A stretch of 64,000 nucleotides of DNA from Viscum album (GCA_963277665.1 OY728122.1:1542454868-1542518867); one strand, 5' to 3'. Shown: positions 34,418 to 47,169, numbered from the stretch's first letter. Numbers and translations are program-made. Notes: generated from the letters alone by a model not told the origin.

Positions 34418-37400
34418 TGTCACGACCCATCCTCGGGACCCATGTCGTGACTACCCCAAGCCCGCCTTCCATAGGCCAGGAGCTGACGACTAGCACCAAG
34501 GCGTAAATCCCGACAAAAAGGGGAAGGCATTACCTTTATAAGTAAACAAAAACCACAGATTAAGCAAGCAGAAGTAAACACTAAGTAAAACTGGGTACAA
34601 AAGTAAGTGCGGAAAGTAAATGAGCCAGAATACAAACCCAAACTGAAAGTAAAGTACAACTGGAAAGAAAGTACAGCAACTGAAAGTAAAGCAGCAACGT
34701 CGAGTCGTCTACTGGAAGTCCCACCTGAAGGGTGGGTACATATAGCCACCTCAGCTCCTCGGGTCAAGTCTTCCACTCCGTGTACGTCCTGCCCAGTGGT
34801 CCACCTCCAGGTACCGACTGCTCCACTAGCCTCTACCACGATCAGCGTTGTCCGTCGTCTGCATCCAACACAACGTAGTGCGGGCATAGCCCGTGCAAGG
34901 TTGAGTATACACTACTCAGTAGGGACCCCGAGACCCCCAAAGGTCTCCCAGAATCCAAAAAGGATAATCCACAAAGAAAATATACAATCACGAAGTAACA
35001 ACCAACACTACTTAGGTATATTCCCATACATATACCTAAGTCATCAATTCCTGTTCGGCTCCAACATCTGAGCCCAAGTTCGATCACGTCTACATAGGAG
35101 TACGACCCAATCCACATAGGATAACACATCCCAAACCACATAGGAAAGAAAGTCAATCATATCGAAGATATTGATTGAAGTCAAGACTCAACTCACACAG
35201 GTATACTTCTTCGGTGATAGAGATGATCAGATATAGCCAATGATTCATCTAAGTTGTGACTCACGTAGGATACTAAACCAGCCAAGCTGCCGAACCCACA
35301 TAGGATTTCAGTGCAGTATTTATTGTAGACGAACCCATATAGGATTTCAGTACGGTCTTCATCGCTGCTGAACCCACATAGGATTTCAGTGCAGTCTTCA
35401 TCATCGTCGAACCCACATAGGATTTCAGTACGGTCTTCATAGTCGCAGTCGCAGCCAGCCCTAGGGTTCCCGCACACAGCATGCTCATTCCGGGAGGGTC
35501 CGCTCCACGAGCCAAGGGGTCGATACAACAACTGACACGTAGTCTGAGTTGATGTATCTCAAAGTTCTGTCTCGATGAGAGGAACTCAACGCGACAGACG
35601 GCGCGTCTATCGGACGACCGGTCTAAGAGTTATTGGCTTTTTCGTTCCAGGGGCCCGATTGGTTTTTAAGTCAAAACCAACCCGAACACACTCCAAATGA
35701 ATCCAAACCTCAATCGGAGTAATCCAAAATGCCTGTCTCACTAATAGGAATCCATCAAATTTGACAGCACATCAATCGGATGTCCAGAGCTCAAGTTATA
35801 AGCGTTTCCGCTCCGAGGGCCCGGTTGGTTTCGTGTTCGAACCAACCCGTCCGTACCCTAAGTTCTCCGAAACCTTGAGTGTAATATACCGAAATGACCG
35901 TATAGATCCAAGGATCACATCTCAACTAACAGTGCGTCGATCGGAGGTCCATATCCCATGATATGGGCATTTGAACGGAACTGTCCGGAAATAGGGGGTT
36001 TTGGGCCCGGACCGACCCGGCCCAAGACCCCCCCTGGGTCGGCCTGAACCGGGTCAACCTGAACTAGGTCCAGGACCGGAACATTAGGGCGCGGCCCGGC
36101 CCGGGGGGCGCGGCCCAGCCCGAGGCGGCCGGTCCGGCCCAGGGCGGCTCGGCGCTGGCCAAGAAGGGTCGGCTCGGGGCAGGCCGAGCGGACGCGCAAG
36201 GGGGCGGCTGCACCATTGATTGAAGCTCTGGCCCTCGCGTGGGGATCGCTCCTTGCCAGCGACACGGTGCTGGCCGTTGCATCTCCCAAGGATCCCGCGC
36301 GGCTACGGGATCCGTTCATCCCGCTGCCGCCACGGCTTCAGCCGCGGCGGATCCTGCCGGCGACGCGCCGGCAACGCCTTCCACGGACCACCGGACGCGC
36401 TTCGGTTGTCCGTTTTTCCCACCTTCTATGCCTGCGGCTCTCCCGGGATCTGTAGATTACTTCTAAGGGTTCAGAACGCCTTTTTGTCCCATTTCATCTT
36501 CGACCGTTGATTCTCCCACCAAGAACAGAGAATCGGTGGGTTCGGACTTGTTCCTTGGTCCGCACCCACCGCGTTAGTGGTTCAAACGTCTTTCAATAAT
36601 TTAAACACATGTCAAGGATTTAATCCACTTAAAATAAATTAGACCAAAACCCCTACCTCAAGGTTCCGTTGAACTAAGGTTTGTCGTGGAAAAGAACGTC
36701 GCGGAATAAAGTTTCGTAAGAGTCATCGGCGTCCCGGAGAAGAGGATCGTCGGCGTTGTGGTACACGGCGTTGCGTCGTCGATCTCCGAGGATTCTGCGT
36801 TCTTCATCGTCCTTCATCGGAGGCCGTCGTTCTTCGTCGATGATGGTGCATTCTTCGCGTTCTTCAAGGAGGAAGAACGTTCTTCAAGACTTAGAGCTTT
36901 TTCGCTTCAAATCCTTCTCGCACAACAAAAACAACATAATAAAGTAAGGCTTTGCCTTATTCTATTTCTCATGCCAACTATTTTTGAAATTCAAAAATAG
37001 ATCACGATTTAATTATCGAGCGTCGTCCAATTAATGAGGCATTTAATAATCAAATTAAACGCGAGATTTGACTTGGAATTTAAGAGGGGGTGCGGGTGAG
37101 TTACCATATTAAAAGCACGTGGGAGGTAAAAAGGAATTAAAGGGGTGGGGCTCGTGTGGGCCCCACTTCACAAATATCCTACCTAGGAGTGAGGATATCA
37201 TTGGGTCCCACTCCAACCACCATTCCTAGGTTAACACTACTTAGAATAAAAATAAAATATGTTGCACAATATTTTATTTTATTCTTTAGTTAACCCAATT
37301 AATTAATAACCTCACCCGAGCAAACGCAACTCAGGAAAAGGTGTTCTTAAGCAATTACTGGCGATGCGATTCCATCGGTGCTCTCAGATTTCGATTCCGA

Positions 37401-37585
37401 GCACCGGTTCAAAATTTAGGAAAACCCGCTCGTTCGTTTACTAAACGTACCCGATCTAAACTTCGGAAAATGATTTCGGGCACACTGGGCCTCAGAATCA
37501 GCTGCCGTTAGAAACCGTGTTCTTGTAAAATCCCAAAAAAAAATTTAAGAAACAAAATTTCCCTTGAATTTTAAGGGTCTTTACA
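34418..37585 (-). repeat. Right (5') LTR of element 2
   Basis: TGTCACGACCC...GGGTCTTTACA, 3,168 bp, pair of 26399-29571. Internal ORFs such as 34607-35071 and those at 35915-36510 appear in both LTRs and are not genes. Confidence 0.96.
35291..35446. repeat. Four 39-bp tandem repeats in the right LTR of element 2
   Basis: Units start at 35291, 35330, 35369 and 35408, same copy number and same alternating pattern as in the left LTR, so the array existed before insertion. Confidence 0.93.
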
Positions 37586-37590
37586 CTACT
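37586..37590. repeat. TSD CTACT of element 2, right copy
   Basis: Exact copy of 26394-26398, directly after the terminal CA of the right LTR. Confidence 0.95.
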
Positions 37591-38499
37591 GGTAATATAT
37601 TCTTATCCCATATGGTTTCCCCCCACTCGTACATCCCTCTCTCATCTTTTTAAAGGTAGTTTTCCTCCATTGGTGACAGATCTAGATCTCAGTTTTGATA
37701 GATCTAATCTGTTTGATCTTTTATATATCTTTCAAATATATATTTTTTTCTTCATTGTTTTCTTGATCATTCTGCTTCAATTGGGGTTGTTTGTTGGTAA
37801 GTTTTCATCATCAATTTTGAGGTATGTGTTTTAAATTAAAAATATCATAATCTTGATTTCATTATATATATGTAATTGTTAAATTAAAATTTCTAGGATT
37901 GTGAAATTACAATGATGCTTTAATTAATTTAATTTAATTTACATTTTATAAGGATTTGGGGAAATTTGGGGAAATTAAGATTGGTGTAATTGGGTTAATT
38001 ATTTGGTTAATTAATTAATGGAATATTTTGATTTTGAAATTTATGGGATATCATGATTCTGTAATTTCTCAATTAATGTGTTTAATGATTAATTGATAAT
38101 GAGGATTATGATATGGTTTCTTAACCTTAATGGTTTAATGAGTTATATGGTTAAATAATGTAAAATGGTCTTATAGTGAATTGTTATATTATTCTATGTG
38201 ATTATATTAACCATGTTTGTTGTGATAAATTGTGATGGTAAAATGATGTGAAATATCATTAAAAGGAAATAATGTTGATTAATCTTGATTTATGTGATAT
38301 ATATGAAATATTTTTTAATTGATAAAAAGTGTGTGACATGGATTGCTTCTTCAAAATCTGACTTGTGTGATTTATTGATAAATGTGTGTGAGACATGGAC
38401 TACTACTTTAAAAGAATATGGTGATAATGAGTGTGGGATAAGGAATTTTACTTCAATATCTCACTTGTGTGATTGATTAATAAACATGTGTGGCACATG
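37591..38499 (+). repeat. 3' LTR of element 3, second part
   Basis: Continues 25852-26398 when element 2 is removed. It aligns with the reverse complement of element 4's left LTR (for example 'catatggtttcc' here and its complement near 42025). Ends at the first TSD copy of the SINE-like insert. Confidence 0.85.
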
Positions 38500-38559
38500 A
38501 GGCTCAGTCCAGTTTGTGAGGTGTCCTTAAGTGCATCCACAAGACCTAGGTTCAAAACC
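38500..38559 (+). promoter_or_regulatory. RNA polymerase III-type A and B boxes of the SINE-like insert
   Basis: A-box-like GGCTCAGTCCAG at 38501 and B-box-like GGTTCAAAACC at 38549-38559, close to consensus. The spacing of about 48 bp is longer than usual but within the range of tRNA genes and SINEs with extra sequence. Confidence 0.6.
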
Positions 38560-38574
38560 AGGTAGAGGCATATT

Positions 38575-38735
38575 TCTGGGGGGTACTATAGCAGGTACTG
38601 TACACTGTGCGGGTGATGTAGCAGAACTGTACACTGTATAGGTACTGTAGCAGAACTGCACACTGTACGGGTATTATAGTCAACATTGTAACAGTTACTG
38701 TAGCAGTTACTGTTCGGTACTGTAGCAGTTGGAAC
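38575..38735 (+). repeat. Short repeats of 'tactgtagcag' in the SINE-like insert
   Basis: Variants of GTACTGTAGCAG and ACTGTACACTGTA recur about ten times in 160 bp, making several self-complementary stretches (GTACAGT / ACTGTAC). Confidence 0.7.
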
Positions 38736-39246
38736 TATTCTCCTTGGGCCACTGGTTTGGGATTAGAGTCCTTAAGGCTTTTGGGCCACCCAGGACTTCG
38801 GGTATGTAGGGATTTCAGGACACCTTTAAGGCCCTCGTGCCACCTCAAGGCCTTTGGGCCACATGCAGTTGCCCTAGGAACACTATAAAAAACAAGCAGC
38901 CCCAGAAGATGATTCAGAGCAGGTGCACTCGCCAGAGCAGAGCCAAATGGATTGTCAGAATGAGAGGGTATGACTATGCCCTCAGTACCAGTCTGTTCCT
39001 ACACAGGAAGCCTAACCAGATGGGAATGAAATGGTAGAGAGCTACTATCATGACGCAAATGATAGGGAGGGGTTGTTCCTTGAAGATATTCTGGTTGAAT
39101 TCCCTAAGACCTTCGGGTCATGTAATCTCCTAAGCCTACGGGACTTGTAATCTCTGAGCCTACGGGCCTTGTAAGGGTTACCTCTCATCCCTTGAAATGG
39201 GGGTTATCAAAAATCAATAAAAATGAAGGTCTTTGGGTGATTCGGG

Positions 39247-40152
39247 GATTAATAAACATGTGTGGGACATGGACTACTACTACAAAATACCAAAGTGATA
39301 ATGAGTGTGGGACACAAACTTTTACTTTAGAAGCCTCTGGGGTCCTAGCCATGACATCCTTGGACCAAAATGTTTATATTTGGCTACAGTTTCAATTGGA
39401 TGTAATATGAATTGAAATGAAATGGTTGATGAAATCACATGAATTATAATGAATTGTGAATTGAATATGTGGTATGGTTTAGACTCCAGCATAGGCCGAA
39501 GCAGGTATATTATTGGTTCGGGTGTCCTCGACAACCAGGAGGTTTATGTGGTCAATTAAATAATAACTGAAATGTGATAACTATTTACTTATGCATTCTA
39601 ATATATTATTTATACAACTGTATATAGTGTTATTTACTGGATATTGTTTTAGATTCCATTTTTTGTGTCCTAATGAGTTGTACTCACACCCAAATTGGGT
39701 TGCCTCATCGGTACCTGAATATACTTCATGTTTTCAAAAAAGGATTAGGTAAATAGTCCTATATAAGATGGGTGAGTTGGGGTGTATCATGGATGAGGGA
39801 ACCAACCTTGGTGTTCAGACCTACTTGGATTTTTCAGTGTGTCTTTATTTTGGTTTTTCATTAGACACTTGACACTAATTTTGGCATGGCATATCTACTA
39901 TTTTGGTTTGGATATTGTATTATTATTTTTGTCATCATGTGATGCTGGTTTGGTTTGGTTATTTTTTATATCATTTGTATATTTTTTATTTAATTTTTCT
40001 ATTTTTATACTTTATTAAACACGGTATAGACTCCCCATTATAGATATTATATTGTCGCTACAAGTTGATAGCATCTGGCATACAGTGAGGCACTCTTGAG
40101 GTCATGTGACCAACCGGATCGAGGCATGAGCTGGTAAAACCTGGCTCAAGAT
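39247..40152 (+). repeat. 3' LTR of element 3, last part
   Basis: After the second TSD copy the LTR resumes with 'gactactactacaaaa' and runs to the junction near 40152. Its last 150 bp match, in reverse complement, the start of element 4's left LTR (for example 'gcatctggcatac' against 'gtatgcc..atgc'-type sequence). The canonical CA end is not recognisable. Confidence 0.8.
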
Positions 40153-42579
40153 TGTTAATTCCCTGACTTCGGTGACACATGTTGATGCCCCAATCCAGTC
40201 AGTCACATGATCTCCGGCGTGCCTCCCCATATGCCAAAGGCTTCCGACAAATAGTGAGGTTCTAATATCAATCATGGGGAGACTATACCCTTTTATAAAA
40301 GTATCATAATAGTGGAAATGAATAACAATATCCAAAATATATAACCCAAAACCAAACCAAACTAGTATCACATGATAACCAAAGTAGGATTACAATATCA
40401 TGGACAAAAATAGTAGATATTTCATGTCAGAATAAGTGTCATGTGTGTAAAGAAAACCCAAAATAATGACACCATGAAAACTTCTAGCGGGTTCTGACAC
40501 CAAGGCTAGTTCCCTCATTCTTGATCTATCCTGACTCATCCACCTAAAATAGGGTCATTTCAATTAAAATGTCATGTAACCATGAATTCTATTTGGGTAC
40601 CAATCAGGAATCTTGAGTAGGATATGAGTACAACTCAGTACAAAACCGCCAACGACTTCTAAAACAATATTCAATCAACAACAGTATATACAATTGTAAA
40701 AATAATAGAATCCATGAAATGAGTTAAATAGTTTATATATTCAATTATTCATTATTTAACCACATAAAATCTTAAGTCCTCAAATACAACCAAACCTTCA
40801 ATACCTACTTTAGCCCATGCTAGAGTCAGAACTATCCCTAAGGGATATCACATATCACAATTCCATGGTTAATAATTATCGTTTCAATTAAAATTCATAT
40901 TATGTCCAATTATAACCATAGTCTAATGCCAACATTTTGGGCCTATAATATCATGGTTAGGACCCTGTGGTATTTTTAAGTGGATGTTTGTGTCCAAAAC
41001 TCATTCTCACTATGGGATTTCAAAGTAGCATCCCATGTCCCACACATGTCTATCAATCAATCACACAAGTTGGATTTTTGAAGTAGTAGTATGTCTCCCA
41101 CACTCATTAACACTATGGTATTTTGATGTATCAGTCCAAGTCCCATGCATGTTTATCAATCAATCACATAAGTGGGATTTTAAAGAGGTAGTCTATGTCC
41201 CACACTCATTATCACTATGGGATTTTGAAGCAGCAATCCATGTCCCATGCACCTTTATCAATCAATCAAACAAGTGGGATTTTGAAGTAGTAGTCCCTGT
41301 CCCACACTAATTTATAAATTAAACACATATATAACATATATCACATCAATCAATATTAAACAACATTATTCCTTTTTACCAATGTTTCAAATTAGGGTAT
41401 CGTCATAATTTATCACAAAAACATGGTTCTTTAATATAATCATATGGAATAATATAACAATTCACTAATAAACCATTTTACATTATTTATCCATATAACT
41501 CATTAACCCGTTAAATTTAATCCAACCATATCATAATCCTAATTATCAGTTAATTCATAAAAACATTAATTGTCCAATTACACAATCCATATATCCCATT
41601 AATTTCAAAATCACAATATTTCATTAATTAATTAACCAATTAATTAATCCAATTATACTAATTCCAATTAACCCAAATTAACCCAAATAATTATCAAATG
41701 GAAATTAAATTAAATAAATTCAATCTTCAATGAAATTTCCCAATCATGGAAATTGAAATTTTAAATTTACATGTATGTAATTAATTCAAGACTATGGGAT
41801 TTTTAATTTAAACCACCCACCACAAATTGATGACAAATGCTCACCAATGGAAAACTACAATTAAAGAGGAATGATTATGAACATGATGAAGAACAAGATC
41901 TAGATGTGAAAAATATATCCAAGATAAAATTGTTTAGATATTGAAACCTATATCTAGATCCATCATCCACATACCGAAACAACCCTTCAAAATATTAGAG
42001 AAGAACAAGAGAGTGGAAGGAAACCATATGTCATGAGAATATCTTACAGATATAGGTAGATATCTTCAATATTGGATTTGAATCTTCAAGAATAGAGGTT
42101 AGAATACCTTGGAATCCGTACGAGAACCTCCAAAACAAGAAAAATTATTTAGTGTTGAATTATGTCAAGTTTGGGTGAAGTTCGGGGGGTTTGGGATTTT
42201 TAAAAACAATTTTCAAAAGATATTAAAAACCATGCACACAATTTACTAAGAATGGGAACATGGTTTTCCAAATCATGCACCTAAACCATGAACCTATTAT
42301 AAAGGGGTGAATAGTTGCTCTTAATAGGGAACAAATTTTTCCAAATCTTGCACCAACCATGCTATCCCTTACTGTAGAGGGTTGAACGGTTTGCTGGTAC
42401 ATAGTGCACGGTTTTGGAAAACTTTACGCCAATCGTGCACTACCCAAATAAACTCTAAAAACATCCAATTTTCACCCAAATTCACCCAAGATAAAATCCT
42501 AAAAAACATGCTCAAAATAAGTCAAAATAGTTTCTATAAATGAGATGAATGCATCCCTAGAAAATTTTTTGATCTTATA
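40153..42579 (-). repeat. Left (3') LTR of element 4
   Basis: Starts TGTTAATTCCCTG, corresponding to TGTAACATCCCAA at 47916 in the right copy, and ends GATCTTATA before the polypurine tract. 2,427 bp. It abuts, in inverted orientation, the 3' LTR of element 3. Confidence 0.88.
41008..41315 (+). repeat. Three ~102-bp tandem repeats in the left LTR of element 4
   Basis: 'cactatgg' recurs at 41008, 41111 and 41213. Each unit contains two related halves ('gggattttgaagtag.agtcc'). 102 bp is 34 codons, so the plus strand stays open for 91 codons with 34-residue periodicity; this is incidental. Pieces of the same array occur at 38330-38480 and 39247-39330 (inverted) and 57079-57342. Confidence 0.85.
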
Positions 42580-42580
42580 A

Positions 42581-42592
42581 TCTCCCCACCTT
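42581..42592 (-). other. Polypurine tract of element 4
   Basis: TCTCCCCACCTT on the plus strand, next to the left LTR, purine-rich on the coding strand. Confidence 0.78.
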
Positions 42593-42629
42593 ATAACAAA
42601 TCATCCATGAGTTTTACACCCTAGAAAAT

Positions 42630-42866
42630 CTAAAATTCAGAGGTAAAAAGATCAGTACATTGAGCCCCAATATCCAATTCTCTCTCCCAAGTTTCCTCTT
42701 GAATAGACCTATGTTTCCATAATACATGGACTATCGGTACAGTCTTTCCCCTCAATGCTTTCTCACTGGGATCCAACACATGTATCAGATGCTTCTCCAA
42801 GGAAACATTAGTATGAAGATCACAATCATCCATGTAGATCACATGAGAAGGGTTTGAGTGATACAA
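42630..42866 (-). pseudogene. Chromodomain of element 4
   Basis: An open 78-codon segment contains 'SLEKHLIHVLDPSEKALRG', 'VPIVHVLWKHRSIQEETWERE' and a short tail, the best preserved chromodomain of the B-family copies. It is separated from integrase by stops. Confidence 0.85.
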
Positions 42867-44000
42867 CTAAATTTATGACATGTGAAAAAAAATCATATAT
42901 AGAAATATAAGTATGTGCAAGATCCAATTAGTATGCCACCAGCCGGATTCTCTCTAAAACCTTAAATGGTCCAACAAACCTCGAAACTAAATTTCCCTGT
43001 ATCCAAATCTGTGGTGACCCAATATATGTGGAACTTAAAGGAACAAATGATCGACCTATGTAAACTCTATGGGTCATCTAAATCTATTTGTATATGGATT
43101 ATCTCTACTCTGAGATATATCCATATGATTTTGAATGAACTGAACCTACTCTAATGTCTCCTGCACAAGACTTAGTCAAAAAATCTCTAACTCACCCACC
43201 TCTATCTAGCATAGAGGTGATCTTTATGGCCTATAATAAAGAGCCTAATATGGTGAAATCTGAATATTATCCTAATAATTGTTATTATAAGAGAACTCAA
43301 TGAGCATTAATTGATTCTAACAAGGCCCACCAAATTCAGGAACACACGATCGTAGCATATCACCAAAAACATGTATACTACGCTCTAACTTCTCATCTAT
43401 TTATGGTTTAAAATATATACTCAGTATAACCCATATCCCAATTTCCTTATGAAATCACATCAAGAAGAACCAAGTCCAACATGAGTTATAGAATGAAATA
43501 ATACTTTTTGGCACCCTATATAGATGGACTAATTCATGAACGTACAAATCTACCAACTATTCTGCTGATAAATTCTCTCATATAGTCATGAAATGATTTA
43601 ATTTCATCATTTGATCCACAACCACCCAAATAGAATCATTATTCCAAGGCCTCCTTGGGAGACCCACCACAAAATACATTTTAACTTCATCTCACTTCCA
43701 ATATGGAATGGGAATAGCTGTAGTAAACCTCTAGTTCTTTGATTCTTGACCATTACCTATTGATAGGTGTAGCATAATTTCCTAAACCCTACTATCTCCC
43801 TTTTCATTCATGGCCACCAATACTATCAACATAGGTCATAGTAACTTTTGGTCATACCTGGATGCACCACCCACTTTGAGGAATGAAATTCATGCATTAT
43901 CTCCTCCCACATGCTCGTAGACACAACAACACAATTCCTCACATAGATGACCACATCCTCATTTATGGTCCACTCTGAAGTTAACTTCCCACCATTAAGA
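42867..44000 (-). pseudogene. Integrase of element 4 (heavily decayed)
   Basis: Only short segments remain on the minus strand. Text near 43560-43760 corresponds to the core start and the region after the zinc-binding module of element 3 (24540-25000), and 43190-43320 to the part after the catalytic Glu. I did not verify the three catalytic residues. Confidence 0.65.
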
Positions 44001-45530
44001 CTTCCCCTTGAGGATAAACATTTTGTATCCCCATACTATTTATCTCTAGTCCATCTCAAAAGTGCATACTCTACTAAAAATGATATGATATTCATATGCT
44101 AATCACCTTCCAATACCACAATATGTATTTCATCCAGCAAATTCATCATCTTCCAATCATAACTAGACCCCTAAACTTCCTAAGTTTTAGTTTTCCTACA
44201 TAAATCATCAAAAACATTGTTTCCCATATCGGGCGTATATGTTAGCTCAAACTAAAATTACAACATATACTAAAACCACCCATGTTGTCGGAGATTTAAA
44301 AACTACTATGAAAATATATACTTTAAGCCGTTTTGATCAGTATACACCAAAACCTTTTCACCCAATTGATAATTCCACCAACACTTCAAATCATAAACTA
44401 GTGCAGCTAACTCAAGGTCATGCATAGGGTAGTTTCATTCAGGTGGCCACAACTGCCATGACCCATACGCTACAACTAAATATCTTTCCATAAAAACTTC
44501 TCCAAGAACTATCCCAAAAGTGTCAAAAAAACACCATATAATCCTCAACTAGATCAAGTAGGATCAATATTGGTTCCATTTTCAAGTACTTATTAAACTC
44601 CTAGAAGGAATCCTCACTTGCTTCAGTACATTCAAATGTTATCCCATTTTTGTTCATGCCTGAAATATGTTCTACCAAATAATAAAATTCTTGGATGAAC
44701 CTCTGATTATAACCTGTTAATCCTAGAAAAATGTGGATATAAAATAAATTTGTTGGTTGTTCCCCAGAAACAATTGTTTTCACCTTCCCTGGGTCCACTA
44801 ACACACCTTCCTCTGAGATGATGTGACCCAAGAAGTGTACCTGATCAATCCATAATTTACATTTAGATAGTTGGGTGTATAGTAGATTCTCTCTCAGTTT
44901 ATTCAGTATGATTTCAATATGTTGGGATTGATCATCATGAGTCTTGGAGTACACCACGATGTCATCCAAAAACACTACCACAAACTGATCCAGGTATGGA
45001 TGGATAATTTTTTTCATCAAGTCCATAAATACTGATGGTCCGTTTCTCAACCCGAATGGCATTATAATAGACACATAAAGGCTATACCTACTCCAAAATG
45101 AAATCCTTATTATATAAAATGGTAAAACTCTCAACTAATTATACCTTTATCTAAATTCAATCTTGGATCAATACAATCTCCCCTCAACTAGTCAAATATA
45201 TTGTTGATACATGGAAGAGGATATCAGTTCTTCACAGTCATCGAGTTCAATTTCTGATAATCAGTAAATAAGCACAGTTTCTCATCATCCATCTTTGAAA
45301 AAAAACTATAAACCCCAAGGAAACATACTCTTATGGATAAACCCTTTATCTAACAACATTTCTATTTGAGTCTTTAATCTCTTTTGGTTCTATTATTTAT
45401 GATGGAATAGAAACTAGCTCATTCCCAAGCATGTGATCAACTATAAATCTCATATCTATGTTAGGTATAATCCATGAGAATTCCTTTGGAAAAAAGTCCT
45501 GGAACCTTCCCACTATGGGTGGAAAGATAT
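44001..45530 (-). pseudogene. Reverse transcriptase and RNase H of element 4 (broken)
   Basis: An open 177-codon segment at 44601-45134 has 'MPFGLRNGPSVFMDLMKKI', the catalytic 'VVVFLDDIVVYSKTHDD', 'VHFLGHIISEEGVLVDPGK' and 'FLGLTGYNQRFIQEF'. N-terminal RT sequence lies at about 45200-45530 and RNase H at about 44150-44600, both with stops. Confidence 0.88.
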
Positions 45531-45849
45531 CCTATTTCACACCCCCAACATCTAGCAATGGACAAGAAACCTAGGCAGTGAGCTCCCCCGGTTGTTTATG
45601 AACTTCCCTATATGGCCTGCCTGGATATCCCACTCTCTATGGTGTATATAATTTTTACACTCAAGATATGTAAAATTAACTCTAATTTAATAGAAATCAA
45701 TGTGAAATTAGTAAGGAAACTAACCTTCCTATACCCATAATTAGGATGAATTCTGACATATCTAGAATGTCGAGAGCCCAAAGAAAATGATACTCCCCAA
45801 CCAATAGAGGAAACCCCTTTCACAGACATATGTCTCTCAATATTACTCT

Positions 45850-46020
45850 CCCCAGTGTATCAATCATCATTACCCCACTCTAAAACTCCACTTCCAAACT
45901 AAAACCATTTAAAATTTGTATAGATATCAATGAATTAGATGCACCAGTATCAAATGAGATACTAGGAATTGTAGAATCTACAAGAATAGTACCACTAACT
46001 ATTGACTGTCCAGCCTCATT
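45850..46020 (-). pseudogene. Protease of element 4 (broken)
   Basis: The aspartic protease site DTG is at 45943-45951, in the context 'SFDTGASNSLIS'. Flanking sequence has stops. Confidence 0.75.
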
Positions 46021-47169
46021 ATTTACTAGTGTAAGACGAACAACCTGAAATTGTCCTACCCATCTTCCTTGTGATGCAGTCTGAGTCCCCTAAGATGTAT
46101 AACCCTACTGATATAGGAACACTTTCCCAGAATCACCACGTCTACTACCTTAATCACCAAAGGTAGTATAATTCCATATTCTAAGAGAATGTAGTGTAGA
46201 AGACCCCTTCCCACACTCTGATTCTACCTAACTACTCCATCATTACTCGTCTATCATAGGTTCCTATAAAACCTCTATAGATTCTACATGCTTTCAAAAT
46301 ATTGGAACTATATAGGTATTTGGGGATAACGTCTGTTATGGTGACTCAAAATACCGCATGGGTGATAGATCACTTGATTAATATACTATATAACTGATCC
46401 TTCCCTATAGACACTTTTATTTCCACTACCATAGTCAATGTTATCATAATGACTCTTCCTGCTATCAGAAGTCATACCTCATGACCATATAGTAGAAGCC
46501 ACTTGTCCTCGCCTAGAGGACTACTTTAGGTTCCCCTCAGAAATGAGCACCTGATTCACCACTTATAAAAACTTATTCATCCAACAGATATTCACCTAAG
46601 ACTTAATTACCATCCAGAAACTTCTTTTCCATGGTCACCTCATCTCCTTCAAATGCTAGAATAGAGTACTGAAAATTTGTAAAGAGACCATCATAGTCCA
46701 TAACAGACATACTCCCCTGATAAAACCTTATAAACGTAGCCTATGTCTCCTTCCTAAGCATCTCCGGGTAAAATTTCTCTCGGAACTTATCCTTAAAGCC
46801 CTTCCACTCCATATCCTCAAGATATCCATCCTGAGTTTGAATGTCCCACCAACACTACTTCTAACCAAGTACCATATCAGTAGAGAGCTTGACTCTTTTC
46901 TCAACAGGAGTATCAAAGTGGTTAAGTGTCTTCTGGATAGACTCAATCCAGAACTAAGCCACCTCAGGTCCACCCTCTTCGGTGAAAGTCAGAGGGTAAT
47001 GTAACTGGAACTCTCATGTTAAATCAAACATGATTTTGACAACCCTCTCTAGGTCTCTTTCCATAAAATATATAAATAAATACATATAATCAGGGAACTT
47101 CTCTCCATCTCCTTCTCCCAACACTATCGGTGCCTCGAGTTCCACTATTGGTGGATCATTTTCATCCAT
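46021..47169 (-). pseudogene. Gag of element 4 (broken)
   Basis: Likely ATG at 47167-47169, followed by an acidic N-terminus (MDENDPPIVELEAP). Near 46730-46860 the minus strand reads 'DGYLEDMEWKGFKDKFREKF', then a typical gag stretch with a 'GSMSVMDY' segment near 46700. No clear CCHC knuckle was found in the 3' part (46021-46560). Confidence 0.75.

Larger units (their letters stand above)
26399..37585 (-). mobile_element. Element 2: complete Ty3/gypsy chromovirus (Tekay/Del-like), 11.19 kb
   Basis: Termini TG...CA, exact TSD CTACT, two LTRs of 3,173 and 3,168 bp, primer site TGGTATCAGAG, gag-pol and polypurine tract are all present. It lies in the LTR of element 3 in the opposite orientation. 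By eye the first ~95 bp of the LTRs differ at about 8 positions, mostly transitions, so the insertion is not recent. Gag-pol runs from 34130 to 29619 in one frame with 14 in-frame stops and no net frameshift. It is the best preserved element here, but is not functional. Confidence 0.97.
38500..39246 (+). mobile_element. SINE-like retroposon with tRNA-type head, 747 bp, 25-bp TSD
   Basis: Flanked by a direct repeat of 25 bp with one mismatch (38475-38499 and 39247-39271; first 19 bases GATTAATAAACATGTGTGG identical). The LTR of element 3 continues cleanly after it. Long TSDs indicate target-primed reverse transcription. The 5' end has an A-box-like GGCTCAGTCCAG and a B-box-like GGTTCAAAACC. 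A body with 'actgtagcag' repeats follows, then CTATAAAAAACAAG near 38884 and a region with repeated 'cctacggg.cttgtaa'. The 3' end is A-rich (ATCAATAAAAATGAAGG) but has no long poly(A). At 747 bp it is long for a SINE, so it may be composite. Confidence 0.72.
22881..40152 (+). mobile_element. Element 3: plus-strand Ty3/gypsy chromovirus, 5'-truncated, interrupted by element 2 and a SINE-like insert
   Basis: Plus strand: RT, RNase H, integrase, chromodomain, polypurine tract and 3' LTR. There is no recognisable 5' LTR, primer site, gag or protease. The 3' LTR starts near 25852, is broken at 26398 by element 2, resumes at 37591 and runs to about 40152 with a further 747-bp insert. Without insertions the LTR is about 2.3 kb, like the 2.4-kb LTRs of element 4, to which it is similar in sequence. 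Many stops and frameshifts show great age. Confidence 0.88.

Noticed and set aside
41035..41310. 91-codon ORF with 34-residue repeats
   Set aside because: Product of a 102-bp tandem repeat that happens to be divisible by three; lies in an LTR and is antisense to the element.
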